This document shows positions 15,171 to 23,653 of a stretch of 50,614 bases of DNA, one piece after another. Every line of letters starts with the position of its first letter. Position 1 is the stretch's first letter. Source of the stretch: an uncultured Collinsella sp. (GTDB taxonomy: Bacteria > Actinomycetota > Coriobacteriia > Coriobacteriales > Coriobacteriaceae); contig CAAFGG010000029.1 in the NCBI GenBank assembly GCA_900762325.1, positions 1 through 50,614 on the forward strand, written 5' to 3'. The notes under the pieces are model-generated. The model ran no database searches. It was not told the origin of the DNA and saw nothing but the letters and a program-made list of their open reading frames with translations. A program made the translations under genes and the position numbers.

Positions 15171-16550
15171 ATGGATACTCAGACCCCAACATATTCCGAT
15201 GACGAGCTGACCGCAGCGCTTGTCGAGCACCTGGCGTCGCTCGATCGCGACGACAGCTATCGCGTGGAGCGTGTACTTAAGCGCTCGTCCGTTGAAACAA
15301 CCGAGCTCGTGTACTTTGAAGGAACCGGCGGTGGTTCGCTCGGCCCCTTTGTCCGTAAACGCATCGATGCTTCGGCTCAAATCGGAGGGGCATACGAGCG
15401 TCTATTTGCCGCTCAGCGGGCAGGCAGGCGTTTTGAGCACCTGCCCAGAATCGTCGATTGTCGTCGTGTGGGCGACGAGCTCAACGTGGTTATGGAATAC
15501 ATCGAAGGGGAGACACTCGGGGCGCTGATGGACCGTCTGGGAGCCACCCCCGATTATGCGCGTGAATTGTATCCTGCCCTATGCGATGCCGTGGGCGAGC
15601 TCCATGCCGGTTTTGCAATGGCGGGGGAGACGTCGGCGCCGGTGATCCATCGCGACCTCAAGCCGTCGAATATCATCGTGACAGGTGCTAGCTATACGCC
15701 TGATGACGGTCTGACATTTTCATCGCTGGTGATTATCGACCTGGGGATCGCGCGCGTATGGCGCGATGGCGCCGATGCCGACACCGTCAAGTTTGGCACG
15801 CGACCCTATGCGCCGCCTGAGCAGTATGGGTTTGGGCAGACGAGTGTGCGCAGCGACGTCTACGCACTTGGCGCCCTGTTGTTCTTCTGCTTGACGGGAG
15901 TCGACCCTAAACCAGGGCTTGACATGCGAGAGCAATGCGAGGCGCGCGGCATTCCCTCTCCACTTGCCGATGCCGTCTGCATGTCGATGGCGCTCGACCC
16001 GGCCAAGCGTTTTGCGAGCGCGGAAGCGTTGGGACGGGCGACGCGCGCGGCATACGATCTAAGTCGCCCCGTGCGGCCTCCTGCGCCTGCGCCTGTCCGT
16101 ACTCCGGCCTCGGAGACGGTGTTGACGCCCCAAGGGCTCCAGAACCCCACAGGGCTTCCTAGGCCTGCCGCCTCCGCTGCATGCGGTTTGCTCTCTCGCG
16201 TTCCGGAGTCTCTGGGGCGTATTTGGAATACGCTCGTCTGCTTCTCGCTGCTTGTGTTCTTTGCCGGAAGTCACTTTGCCGTCTTTCACCCCACCGGAGC
16301 AAACCAAAGCTACCCGACGTGGCTTCTCATAATCGAGTATTTTTTCTTTGTCGATGGCCTTATGGTGCTTATGCATTTTGCGCTGCTCGATAAGCGCCGT
16401 CTTCGTCGGCGATTCGCACTGCTCGACAGCTATCGCGGCAAGAAACTCGCGAAACTCTGGTTCAAGGCATTGGGTGTGCTGCTCCTATGCATGATCGTCA
16501 TAGTCGCGGTTGCCAATGCGACCGGCGTCGTTGATACCTCCGCTACCTAA
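15171..16550 (+). CDS. Membrane-anchored serine/threonine protein kinase
   Basis: About 459 residues. The kinase domain (about 20-290) shows FVRKRID (candidate ATP lysine), VMEYIEGETLGALM (hinge), VIHRDLKPSNIIV (catalytic loop), IIDLGIAR (DLG in place of DFG), GTRPYAPPEQYG and SDVYALGALLFFCLTG. The glycine-rich loop is poorly formed. A Pro-rich linker (about 290-335) leads to two transmembrane segments (VCFSLLVFFAGSHFAVF and WLLIIEYFFFVDGLMVLMHFALL) and a third near the C-terminus. There are no PASTA repeats. The start is uncertain: GTG 15141, ATG 15159 and ATG 15171 are in frame and none has an ideally spaced ribosome site. Confidence 0.85.
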   Translation: MDTQTPTYSDDELTAALVEHLASLDRDDSYRVERVLKRSSVETTELVYFEGTGGGSLGPFVRKRIDASAQIGGAYERLFAAQRAGRRFEHLPRIVDCRRVGDELNVVMEYIEGETLGALMDRLGATPDYARELYPALCDAVGELHAGFAMAGETSAPVIHRDLKPSNIIVTGASYTPDDGLTFSSLVIIDLGIARVWRDGADADTVKFGTRPYAPPEQYGFGQTSVRSDVYALGALLFFCLTGVDPKPGLDMREQCEARGIPSPLADAVCMSMALDPAKRFASAEALGRATRAAYDLSRPVRPPAPAPVRTPASETVLTPQGLQNPTGLPRPAASAACGLLSRVPESLGRIWNTLVCFSLLVFFAGSHFAVFHPTGANQSYPTWLLIIEYFFFVDGLMVLMHFALLDKRRLRRRFALLDSYRGKKLAKLWFKALGVLLLCMIVIVAVANATGVVDTSAT

Positions 16551-16554
16551 AAGA

Positions 16555-16577
16555 AAAGGGCCCCATTGGGGCCCTTT
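16555..16577. terminator. Bidirectional terminator
   Basis: AAAGGGCCCC pairs with GGGGCCCTTT around ATT. It lies between the convergent kinase and coiled-coil lytic protein genes, with an A-run on the left and only three Ts on the right. Confidence 0.75.
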
Positions 16578-16587
16578 GCAGTTGCAC

Positions 16588-17721
16588 TTAGATGCGGTTC
16601 ATCTGAGCGGCGACTTTGTTGTACCAGTCCTGCCACGTGGGCGGGCAGTACTTTTTGGCCGCAGCCGGGGTAAGGGTGGAGCCGTAGTTGGCGCCCAGAT
16701 AGGCAACGTGAGCGGAGATGCCCTCGCTCCAGCTGCCAAAGCTGCGCCAACCGCCGCCACGTGCACTCCAGCCCCAGGCGTTGTAAGAATTGGCGCAATA
16801 AGCACCCTTGGTGCTCTCGATGCAGGCGATGGCGGGGGACCAACGGGGGTCGACACCGGTATTCCAAGCGGCGACGGCAAAGTTATAGCCCTGGCCTGCC
16901 ATGGGGGAGCCGGCGAGATAATTGTCGATGCGGCTCGTCCACTCATTAATGAACGAATCGTAATCGGAGCTACCGGTATTGGCGTTGTTCACCGTGGTGT
17001 CGATGGTGGTGTTGGTGTTGGTGGCCTGGCTGCTGGAATTGCTGCCGCTTACGCCCTCGCCTGAGAGCTTCTCGGCGGCAGCGGCCTTATCGGCCTCAAG
17101 CTTGGCAAGCTCGGCGGCATTTTCCTGCTCGGCTTTTGCCTGTGCCTCGCTGCGGAGCTGCTGGGCCTGCGCCAGCGCATCCTCGGCGTTTTTCTGCTCT
17201 GCCTCAAGCTGAGACTTGGCCTGCTGGAGCTCAGCCTTGTTCTGCTCGAGTTCGGTTTGCATGTTATTGAGCTCTTCGATCTCGTCGACGCTCGAGCTCG
17301 TGATCTGGTTGGTGTATTTGCAGGTCGTGATGAACTCACCCAGGCTCTGCGCGTTGACCAGGAAGCTCACGATGGGATTGGTGCCCTTCTGATACTTGTA
17401 CAGATCGCGCATGGCGGAGCTTGCCTTGGCCTGCTGCTCGGGAAGCTTAGCCTCGATTTCCTCGATGCTTGCCTCATTGGAGTCAATCTGCTTTTGCAGG
17501 TCATCGAGTTTGGTGCGGGCGTCGTTGTAGGCGCTCGTGGCGGCTTCGATCTTCTGCTGGGCTGCGGAAAGCTGGTCCTGCGTTGCCTGCGAGGCGGCAT
17601 ACGCCGCAACGGGGGAGAGCATCGGCGAGGCCGTCAACGCAACGGCGAGCGCGGCGCTCGTGATGATACGAGCCGGCTTCGACGCAATGAGCGCTGCGGT
17701 GCGATGATTCGAATGCTGCAT
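16588..17721 (-). CDS. Secreted coiled-coil protein with a lysozyme-like domain
   Basis: 377 residues. The signal peptide (about 1-43) ends near SPVAAYAAS. A long coiled coil (about 45-215) contains SLGEFITTCKYTNQITSSSVDEIEELNNMQ, as in PcsB/CwlO-type hydrolase regulators. A Ser/Thr/Asn linker follows, then a C-terminal module FAVAAWNTGVDPRWSPAIACIESTKGAYC...NAWGW resembling transglycosylase/glucosaminidase folds, with Glu in CIESTKG as the likely acid. ATG 17721 follows AGAGGGA at 4-5 nt; an upstream in-frame TTG at 17736 lacks a site. It is probably involved in cell-wall cleavage at division. Confidence 0.8.
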   Translation of the reverse strand: MQHSNHRTAALIASKPARIITSAALAVALTASPMLSPVAAYAASQATQDQLSAAQQKIEAATSAYNDARTKLDDLQKQIDSNEASIEEIEAKLPEQQAKASSAMRDLYKYQKGTNPIVSFLVNAQSLGEFITTCKYTNQITSSSVDEIEELNNMQTELEQNKAELQQAKSQLEAEQKNAEDALAQAQQLRSEAQAKAEQENAAELAKLEADKAAAAEKLSGEGVSGSNSSSQATNTNTTIDTTVNNANTGSSDYDSFINEWTSRIDNYLAGSPMAGQGYNFAVAAWNTGVDPRWSPAIACIESTKGAYCANSYNAWGWSARGGGWRSFGSWSEGISAHVAYLGANYGSTLTPAAAKKYCPPTWQDWYNKVAAQMNRI

Positions 17722-17783
17722 CCAGTCCCTCTGCAATCAATCGTAGGTTATGGTTCGAACGGTATTCTACTACTGCTTTCGAC

Positions 17784-17831
17784 CTCAACTTGAACCTTAA
17801 AGGTTCCAAAGGGTCAAGTTGAACTTGAGGC
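17784..17831. repeat. TTGAACTT-type inverted repeat cluster
   Basis: CCTCAACTTGAACCTT and GGTCAAGTTGAACTTGAGG form overlapping palindromes around AAGGTTCC, upstream of the lytic protein gene (minus strand). A further GTTCAACTTTAACG lies at about 17879. It is an operator or promoter-region candidate. The rest of 17722-17955 is AT-rich with no gene seen. Confidence 0.45.
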
Positions 17832-17955
17832 TTTGGCTTTGACCTGCAGTTATGATGAATTGTTGAGAAACCATAGAGTTCAACTTTAACGTTACGGCAC
17901 CCTGTTTCAACGGGATTCTTGGCTGTAAAAGCTACTTCAACGTGGGGTTTTGCAA

Positions 17956-18588
17956 CTACAGGGTTCCTTCGCGACGAGCCTGCTCCACCTCTTTGAGTGC
18001 GTCGGCGGGAGTGAAGGAACAGGTGCCATCGCCGAGCTTGACCACCTGGATGTCGTCGCCGATATGGACCTCTCCGCCCTTTAGTACCACGCCAAAAACG
18101 CCCTCGTGGGGAAAGATGCAGTCGCCAGCGAGATAGTAGATGGCACAGCGGGTGTGGCAGACCTTGCCGATCTGACTGATTTCGACCAGGACATCGTTGC
18201 CAATCTTGAGCTGCGTTCCCAGGGGGAGCGAGAGCAGGTTGATGCCCTGGGTTGTGAAGTTCTCGCCAAAGTCGCCCTCGTGCACATCGAGCCCGCGCGC
18301 CTGCGCCGTCTGGATAGACTCTGCAGCTAAAAAGGAAACCTGGCGGTGCCAATGCCCGGCGTGCGCATCGGAGACGAGGCCAAATTGCTCTATAACGGTG
18401 TCGTGCCCGTCGGCGACGGGTGACTTACGCGTGCCTTTGTACTTCGACGTGTTGATTGAGACGATACGGGCAGGCCCGTTGTAAGCATCGTTTGCGGTGC
18501 GTAGGGGAGCTGCCGTCTGGGCACGATCCGCAAGTTCGCGCTTGGCGGCGTCAATGATGGGGTTGTTGATCGGATGAGCCTGGGGCAC
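17956..18588 (-). CDS. MOSC domain protein
   Basis: 210 residues. The MOSC beta-barrel features are visible: SINTSKYKGTRKSPV at the start of the domain, GLVSDAHAGHWHRQVSFL, GDFGENFTTQGINLLSLPLG, LVEISQIGKVCHTRCAIYYLAGDC and GVFGVVLKGGEVHIGDDI. The conserved Cys is in GKVCHTRC. MOSC domains carry or transfer sulfur in molybdenum-cofactor-related chemistry, but small stand-alone members are mostly uncharacterised. No other molybdopterin gene is in the window. AAAGGTGCACC precedes the ATG at 18588. Confidence 0.85.
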   Translation of the reverse strand: MPQAHPINNPIIDAAKRELADRAQTAAPLRTANDAYNGPARIVSINTSKYKGTRKSPVADGHDTVIEQFGLVSDAHAGHWHRQVSFLAAESIQTAQARGLDVHEGDFGENFTTQGINLLSLPLGTQLKIGNDVLVEISQIGKVCHTRCAIYYLAGDCIFPHEGVFGVVLKGGEVHIGDDIQVVKLGDGTCSFTPADALKEVEQARREGTL

Positions 18589-18820
18589 GGTGCACCTTTC
18601 GACGGGGCGGGCAACATGTTGAATCCTACAACAATGGTAGGTTCATTGCCCGTTGTCATACAACGGTGAGCGCCGTCTTCGTGCTGGCCTTCGTGCTGGA
18701 CGATTACGTTGATTGCCATAGATACGGTGGAGCTTTGGGCGCCGGCGGCTTGGCACGCTAAAATAAATCAGTTGCGCAAAGACCGCCCGTTGTGTGGGCA
18801 GTTCATGATAGGAAGTTTCC

Positions 18821-20077
18821 ATGGCATTGCAGTTTACAGAGCGCGAGTTCATTCCCGTGCTGCTCGGTGGCGACATCAACGCCTATTCGGTGGCGCGCGC
18901 CTTCTACGAGGAGTACCAGGTCAAGAGTCTGGTCTTTGGCAAGTACCAGACGGGTCCCGCGTACCGCAGCCAGATTATCGACTACACGCCCAACGTGGAT
19001 ATCGATACCATGCCCGTGATGCTCAAAACCGTCAACGGCATTGCCCAAGCGCATGCCGATAAGACGATTGTCCTTGTGGGCTGTGGCGACAACTATGTCG
19101 CTCTCGTGGCTCAAGCCAAGGATGCCCATGAGTTGGCGGATAACATCGTCGCGCCTTACGCTCCCTATAGCATGCTTGAGCAGTGCCAGAAGAAGGAGAT
19201 CTTCTACGAGCTGTGCGAGAAGCATGGCGTGCCCTATCCGCATACCTTTACCTTCACCATGGCGATGCTGAACGCCCAGGGTGAGGCGCCTGCCGAAGTG
19301 CTCGACCAGATCGATTTTCCCTACCCGATGATTCTGAAGCCTTCTGACGGCATCATGTGGTGGCAGCACGAGTTCGAGGGCCAGAAGAAGGCCTATGAGA
19401 TTGCCGACCGCGCCGAGCTGGAACAGGTCATTCGCGATTCGTATGCCAGCGGCTACACTGACGACCTGATCTTGCAGGATCGCGTGCCCGGCAACGACGA
19501 GTACATGCGCGTGCTCACCAGCTATTCCGACCGCAACGGCAAGGTGCGCATGATGTGCCTGGGCCATGTGCTGCTCGAGGAGCATCAGCCTCACGGCGTC
19601 GGCAACCACGCCTGTATCATCACCGAGCCCAATGACGAGCTCATGGGCGGCGTGCGCAAGCTACTCGAGGACCTTCACTTTGTGGGCTATTCCAACTTTG
19701 ACGTTAAGTACGACGAGCGCGACGGCTCGTTTAAGTTCTTCGATTTCAACACGCGCCAGGGCCGCAGCAACTACTATGTCACTAACAGTGGCTTTAACGT
19801 TGCCAAGTATGTGGTGGACGAGTATGTGTTCAACCGCCCGTTTGAGCCGGAGTTTGTGACGGCGCAGGACGAGGCGCTGTGGATGGTCGTCCCCATGGGC
19901 GTCGTCGACAAGTACGTCAAGGATCCCGAGCTGCGCGCTAAGGTGCATCGCCTGGACAAGGAAGGCAAGGGCGCCGACCCTTCGTTTATGAAGGGCGACT
20001 TTGTCTTTAACCGCTGGCTGCGCATGTGGCACACCAAGCTGCGCCACTTTAAGCTGTTCAAGACGTATTACAAGTAG
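18821..20077 (+). CDS. ATP-grasp carboxylate-amine ligase, D-aspartate ligase-like
   Basis: 418 residues. The N-terminus FIPVLLGGDINAYSVARAFYEEY resembles the D-aspartate ligase group of ATP-grasp enzymes, which attach D-Asp to the stem peptide lysine or ornithine of peptidoglycan. ATP-grasp landmarks are FPYPMILKPSDG, DLILQDRVPGNDEYMRVL and the metal site FKFFDFNTRQGRSNYYV. AGGAAG lies 6 nt before ATG 18821. A racemase of the Asp/Glu family follows 85 nt downstream, which supports D-Asp use. Specificity is an inference; other amino-acid ligases share the fold. Confidence 0.8.
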   Translation: MALQFTEREFIPVLLGGDINAYSVARAFYEEYQVKSLVFGKYQTGPAYRSQIIDYTPNVDIDTMPVMLKTVNGIAQAHADKTIVLVGCGDNYVALVAQAKDAHELADNIVAPYAPYSMLEQCQKKEIFYELCEKHGVPYPHTFTFTMAMLNAQGEAPAEVLDQIDFPYPMILKPSDGIMWWQHEFEGQKKAYEIADRAELEQVIRDSYASGYTDDLILQDRVPGNDEYMRVLTSYSDRNGKVRMMCLGHVLLEEHQPHGVGNHACIITEPNDELMGGVRKLLEDLHFVGYSNFDVKYDERDGSFKFFDFNTRQGRSNYYVTNSGFNVAKYVVDEYVFNRPFEPEFVTAQDEALWMVVPMGVVDKYVKDPELRAKVHRLDKEGKGADPSFMKGDFVFNRWLRMWHTKLRHFKLFKTYYK

Positions 20078-20161
20078 ATGAGCGCGGCGCCCGTCCGGTT
20101 TGCATCGGGCGGGCGCGGGTATGATACGCGCAATTGCGCAAGCGTCACCAAGGAGGCGGCG

Positions 20162-20908
20162 ATGGAAAAGCTGGGAGTTATCGGTGGCATGGGCGCCGAG
20201 GCCACGTCGTATTACTACGACCAGGTGGTGCGTCATACGGCTGCTGCCTGCGATCAGGAACATATCGACATGGTGGTGCTCTCCAAGTCGACCATGCCCG
20301 ACCGCACGTTGGCCATTAAGACCGGCGAGCATGCCAAGCTGCTGGCGACCATGAAAGAGTGTGCCCGGGCACTCGAGTCGCTGGGCTGTGCGCACATTGC
20401 CATTCCCTGCAACACGTCGCACTACTTCTACGACCAGATCCAGTCGTTTACGAAGGTGCCGATTATCCACATGCCGCGTGAGTCGGTTCGTTATGCCCTT
20501 GCGGGTGCGGTGATGGGGGAGTGCGAGTTCGACCCCAACCTGAGTGTGCCGGCCGAGCCGGTGCATAAGATCGGCATCATGGGCACCGATGGCACCGTGG
20601 GCGCGGGCGTCTACGGCCGCGAATGTAAGGCTGCGGGTGTTGAGGTCGTCTATCCCAGCGAGAAACGTCAGAACGATGTGATGTCGCTTATCTACGATGA
20701 TGTGAAGGCCGGACGTGAGCCCGATATGGATAAGTTCGACCGCGTGATGTGGGAGTTCGCCCGTAGCGGCTGCGACCGCGTCATTCTGGCCTGCACCGAG
20801 CTCTCGGTGCTGCAGAAGTACCGAGAGATGCCCGAGATCACCCTCGACGCCATGGATGTCCTGGTGCGCGAATCCATCATCCGTAGCGGTGCCCCCTACC
20901 GCCTCTAG
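20162..20908 (+). CDS. Aspartate/glutamate racemase family protein
   Basis: 248 residues. The motif GVIGGMGAEAT at the N-terminus, the first catalytic cysteine in IPCNTSHYFYD and the second in LACTELSVL define the cofactor-independent Asp/Glu racemase family. STMPDRT is also typical. AGGAGG sits 5 nt before ATG 20162. It directly follows the ATP-grasp ligase, so it would supply D-aspartate for a peptidoglycan cross-bridge or branch. It ends just before a terminator shared with the convergent ECF operon. Confidence 0.88.
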   Translation: MEKLGVIGGMGAEATSYYYDQVVRHTAAACDQEHIDMVVLSKSTMPDRTLAIKTGEHAKLLATMKECARALESLGCAHIAIPCNTSHYFYDQIQSFTKVPIIHMPRESVRYALAGAVMGECEFDPNLSVPAEPVHKIGIMGTDGTVGAGVYGRECKAAGVEVVYPSEKRQNDVMSLIYDDVKAGREPDMDKFDRVMWEFARSGCDRVILACTELSVLQKYREMPEITLDAMDVLVRESIIRSGAPYRL

Positions 20909-20914
20909 CTTCCG

Positions 20915-20940
20915 ACCTGTCAAAAAGGGACAGGTTAATT
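20915..20940 (+). repeat. ACCTGTC hairpin with GGGACAGGTTAATTTT tail
   Basis: ACCTGTC (20915-20921) pairs with GACAGGT (20929-20935). The phrase GGGACAGGTTAA resembles the AACCTGTC-containing loop of the repeats near 5030 and 6240, in reverse complement. Confidence 0.5.
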
Positions 20941-20967
20941 TTGGTAGGTTTTATCTGGTGAAACAGT

Positions 20968-21004
20968 AAGGCCTCGGCTCGTTTGGTGCGAGCCGAGGCC
21001 TTTT
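20968..21004. terminator. Bidirectional terminator between racemase and ecfT
   Basis: AAGGCCTCGGCTCG pairs perfectly with CGAGCCGAGGCCTT around TTTGGTG, with a TTTT on the right and AA on the left. Confidence 0.88.
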
Positions 21005-21032
21005 GCGTTGGGCGGTTGCTGTCAGTGGTGAA

Positions 21033-21779
21033 CTAGAACAGGAAGCCGATGGCGATGAGGGCGATGCTGACGATGAGCACGGCGATGTCCAGGCCCTTGA
21101 TGGGGTAGCGCTTGTACGAGCTGGCGCGCGTACGCAGGTAGAAGCCGCGCTGTTCTGCCGCCAAGGCTGTGGCATCGGTCTTGCCCACGCTCGAGATGAG
21201 CAGTGGCACGCACAGTGGCAGCATGAGCTTAAGCTTCTTGATGGGGTTCTTGGTGTCGTACTCGACGCCGCGTGCGGTCTGCGCCTCCATGATGGCGTTC
21301 ATCTCCTGACCAAACACCGGCACAAAGCGCAACGCCGTGGTAAAGGTGAAGGCATAGCGATACGGCACGTGCAGCACCTCGACGCAGGTGTTGGCAAGGT
21401 CGTTGAGTTTGGTCACCATGAGCATGAGGATGAGTGGTAACGCCACGCCCAGTAGGCGCAGACAGGCCTTCGATCCTGTGATGAGGCCCGTGTCGGTGAT
21501 AAAGCCCCACACCACGTTGCCATCGCGCATAAAGGCCAGCTGGAGCACCAGCATGATAAGCGCGAGCGGGATCAGCAACTTGAGCAGCGAGAACAGACGG
21601 TCGACGACGCCGGCATAGGCACCCAGCGCAAGGGTGAGTGCCAAAAAGCCCAGCAGCGCCACGTAGGTGTCGGACAAGAAGATGCCGACGATGATGGCGG
21701 CGGCGAGGCCCAGTTTGACGACGGGGTTCAGGCGATGCAGCAGCGTGTCACCCGGCATGTAGTCGATGACGTTAACCAC
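21033..21779 (-). CDS. ecfT: ECF transporter T component
   Basis: 248 residues, with four to six hydrophobic segments. It contains the coupling-helix motif in EAQTARGVEY plus a second conserved region, AAEQRGFYLR, as in EcfT/CbiQ proteins that link the ATPases to the S component. The GTG start at 21779 follows AAGGAG at 10 nt and overlaps the ATPase stop codon by 8 nt. The frame can be extended to 21812, but those codons lie inside the ATPase gene. It is the last gene of the S-AA'-T operon. Confidence 0.9.
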   Translation of the reverse strand: MVNVIDYMPGDTLLHRLNPVVKLGLAAAIIVGIFLSDTYVALLGFLALTLALGAYAGVVDRLFSLLKLLIPLALIMLVLQLAFMRDGNVVWGFITDTGLITGSKACLRLLGVALPLILMLMVTKLNDLANTCVEVLHVPYRYAFTFTTALRFVPVFGQEMNAIMEAQTARGVEYDTKNPIKKLKLMLPLCVPLLISSVGKTDATALAAEQRGFYLRTRASSYKRYPIKGLDIAVLIVSIALIAIGFLF

Positions 21780-23523
21780 GGTGGACCATCTCCTTGGTAA
21801 TTCGAACGACATCGGAGACCTCGCTCACCTGTGTAAAGGCGGGTGAGACGTTGGATGCCAGACGGCGCGAGAGTTCGATGACCTGGGGCGGCTCAACGTA
21901 GGCACGCCGCATGAGATCGATGTTCGAGAACAGCTCGTGCGTGCGGCCGCGGTCGAGGATGCGACCGTCGGCCATTACCACAATGCGCTCGGCAAAATCC
22001 GAGACGACTTCCATATCGTGGCAGACCATGATTACGGCGCAGCCACGCTCGGCCATGGTACGCACCGTTTCCATGACGGTCATGCATTCGCGGTAATCAA
22101 GGCCGCTCGTGGGCTCGTCGAGTACGACGATCTTGGGCTCAACCACTACGACGGAGGCAAGCGCCACCATTTGTCGCTGGCCACGCGAAAGCGAGAACGG
22201 TGCCTCATCGGCAGGCAGGCCAAAGCGGTCGATGACGAGTTGGGCACGACGCAGAGCCTCGGCACGGTCCATGCCGCCAAGCTCCAAGCCAAAGGCGACC
22301 TCGTCGAGCACGGTGTCCTTGCAGATCTGACGGTCAGGGTTTTGGAAGAGGGTCGCGACCTCGCGAGCGATGCGGCTCGTGGGAACGGCTGCGGTATCCA
22401 GTCCCGTGACGCGCACGCTGCCCGAGGCGGGCTTAAGCAGGCCCGTGAGCAGTTTGGTGAGCGTGGTCTTGCCGGCGCCGTTTTGGCCGACGATGCCCAC
22501 GAGCTCGCCAGGATAGAGCGTCAGGCTAAGGTCGTGTACGGCGGCGCCGCCATTGGGGTAGGCAAACTCAACATGGCCGAAGGTGAGTACGGGTTCGGCG
22601 TCCTTGGCATGAGGACGCAACGACGGTGCATGCGGGGAACCGGCGGGTGCCTGGGCTTCGATGGCCGCGTGTGCGGGGTCGACGATGCCCGAAATCAGGC
22701 GCTCAGCCTCATCGACATCCAAGCAGGGGGTACCGCTTACCAGGCCATCGGTTTGGAGGCTATTGAAGATACGCGTGACGCGAGGGCAGTCGACGCCGAT
22801 GGCACGGAGCTCGTCGGTATGCGCGAAGACCTCGTGTGGCTCGCCCTGCAGCGCAATTTCGCCATGGTTGAGCACGAGCACGCGGTTGCAGTACTCCGAG
22901 AGCAGGGCGACCTTTTGCTCAACGACGACGATGGTGATTCCAAGTGCGCGGTTTGCCTCACGCAGCGTCTCGAAGACCAACGTGGAGCTAGCGGGGTCGA
23001 GTGCCGCGGTGGGCTCGTCGAGAACCAAGACGCGCGGACGCATGGCGAGGATGGCGGCGATGGCTACCTTTTGCTTCTGTCCGCCCGAGAGGGTGGCGAT
23101 CTCGCGGTCGCGCAGGTCGCTGATGCCGACGGTCTCGAGCGTTTCGCTCACGCGCCGCTCGATCTGGTCGTGGGGAACGCCAAAGTTCTCGAGGCCAAAG
23201 AGCATCTCGTCCTCGACGACCGAAGCGACCATCTGCGTGTCGATATCCTGCAGCACACTGCCGACGATTTGCGACACGTCGGTCAGCGAGACCTCGCAGG
23301 TGTCGTGGCCGTCAACCATGACGGACCCAAAGAACGTGCCGGTGTAGTGGTGGGGCACGGCACCCGACAGGCAGGCGGCAAGCGTGGACTTGCCGGCGCC
23401 CGAGGGCCCGATGATGCCGATGAAATCTCCCTTGTTCACGCTGAGCGAGATGTGGCTGAGCGCCTGCTCGGTCTGCGTGCCATAGGAGAACGAGACATCG
23501 TCGACGTTGATGATCGTTTCCAT
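21772..23523 (-). CDS. ecfA: ECF transporter ATPase, two fused ABC domains
   Basis: 583 residues with two nucleotide-binding domains. Domain 1 has Walker A GPSGAGKST, signature LSGGQKQK and Walker B VLVLDEPTAALD. Domain 2 has Walker A GQNGAGKTT, signature LSRGQRQM and Walker B IVVLDEPTSGLD. Fusion of EcfA and EcfA' into one chain is known in several ECF systems. AAAGGT precedes ATG 23523. The 130-nt gap to the S-component gene carries a large palindrome at 23542-23614. Confidence 0.95.
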   Translation of the reverse strand: METIINVDDVSFSYGTQTEQALSHISLSVNKGDFIGIIGPSGAGKSTLAACLSGAVPHHYTGTFFGSVMVDGHDTCEVSLTDVSQIVGSVLQDIDTQMVASVVEDEMLFGLENFGVPHDQIERRVSETLETVGISDLRDREIATLSGGQKQKVAIAAILAMRPRVLVLDEPTAALDPASSTLVFETLREANRALGITIVVVEQKVALLSEYCNRVLVLNHGEIALQGEPHEVFAHTDELRAIGVDCPRVTRIFNSLQTDGLVSGTPCLDVDEAERLISGIVDPAHAAIEAQAPAGSPHAPSLRPHAKDAEPVLTFGHVEFAYPNGGAAVHDLSLTLYPGELVGIVGQNGAGKTTLTKLLTGLLKPASGSVRVTGLDTAAVPTSRIAREVATLFQNPDRQICKDTVLDEVAFGLELGGMDRAEALRRAQLVIDRFGLPADEAPFSLSRGQRQMVALASVVVVEPKIVVLDEPTSGLDYRECMTVMETVRTMAERGCAVIMVCHDMEVVSDFAERIVVMADGRILDRGRTHELFSNIDLMRRAYVEPPQVIELSRRLASNVSPAFTQVSEVSDVVRITKEMVHRG

Positions 23524-23541
23524 GGATACCTTTCATAGTCA

Positions 23542-23614
23542 TTGGGGACGTTCTTAAATGACTAGTCGTTTAAGAACGTCCCCAAGAGCTCCTTAAAGAA
23601 CGTCCCCAAGAGCT
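23542..23614. repeat. GGGGACGTTCTTAAA palindrome with a following direct repeat
   Basis: Perfect 17-bp arms (23542-23558 and 23569-23585, ending in TTGGGGAC / GTCCCCAA) surround TGACTAGTCG. The 19-nt string 23572-23590 is then repeated directly at 23596-23614. It lies inside the ECF operon between the S-component and ATPase genes. Confidence 0.8.
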
Positions 23615-23653
23615 GGTTGTTTGGGACAGTCTTTACCGATGGGGCACTGTGGG

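Noticed and set aside
21937..23538. 533-codon frame antisense to the ECF ATPase
   Set aside because: A shadow of the high-GC coding strand; the ATPase motifs are all on the minus strand.
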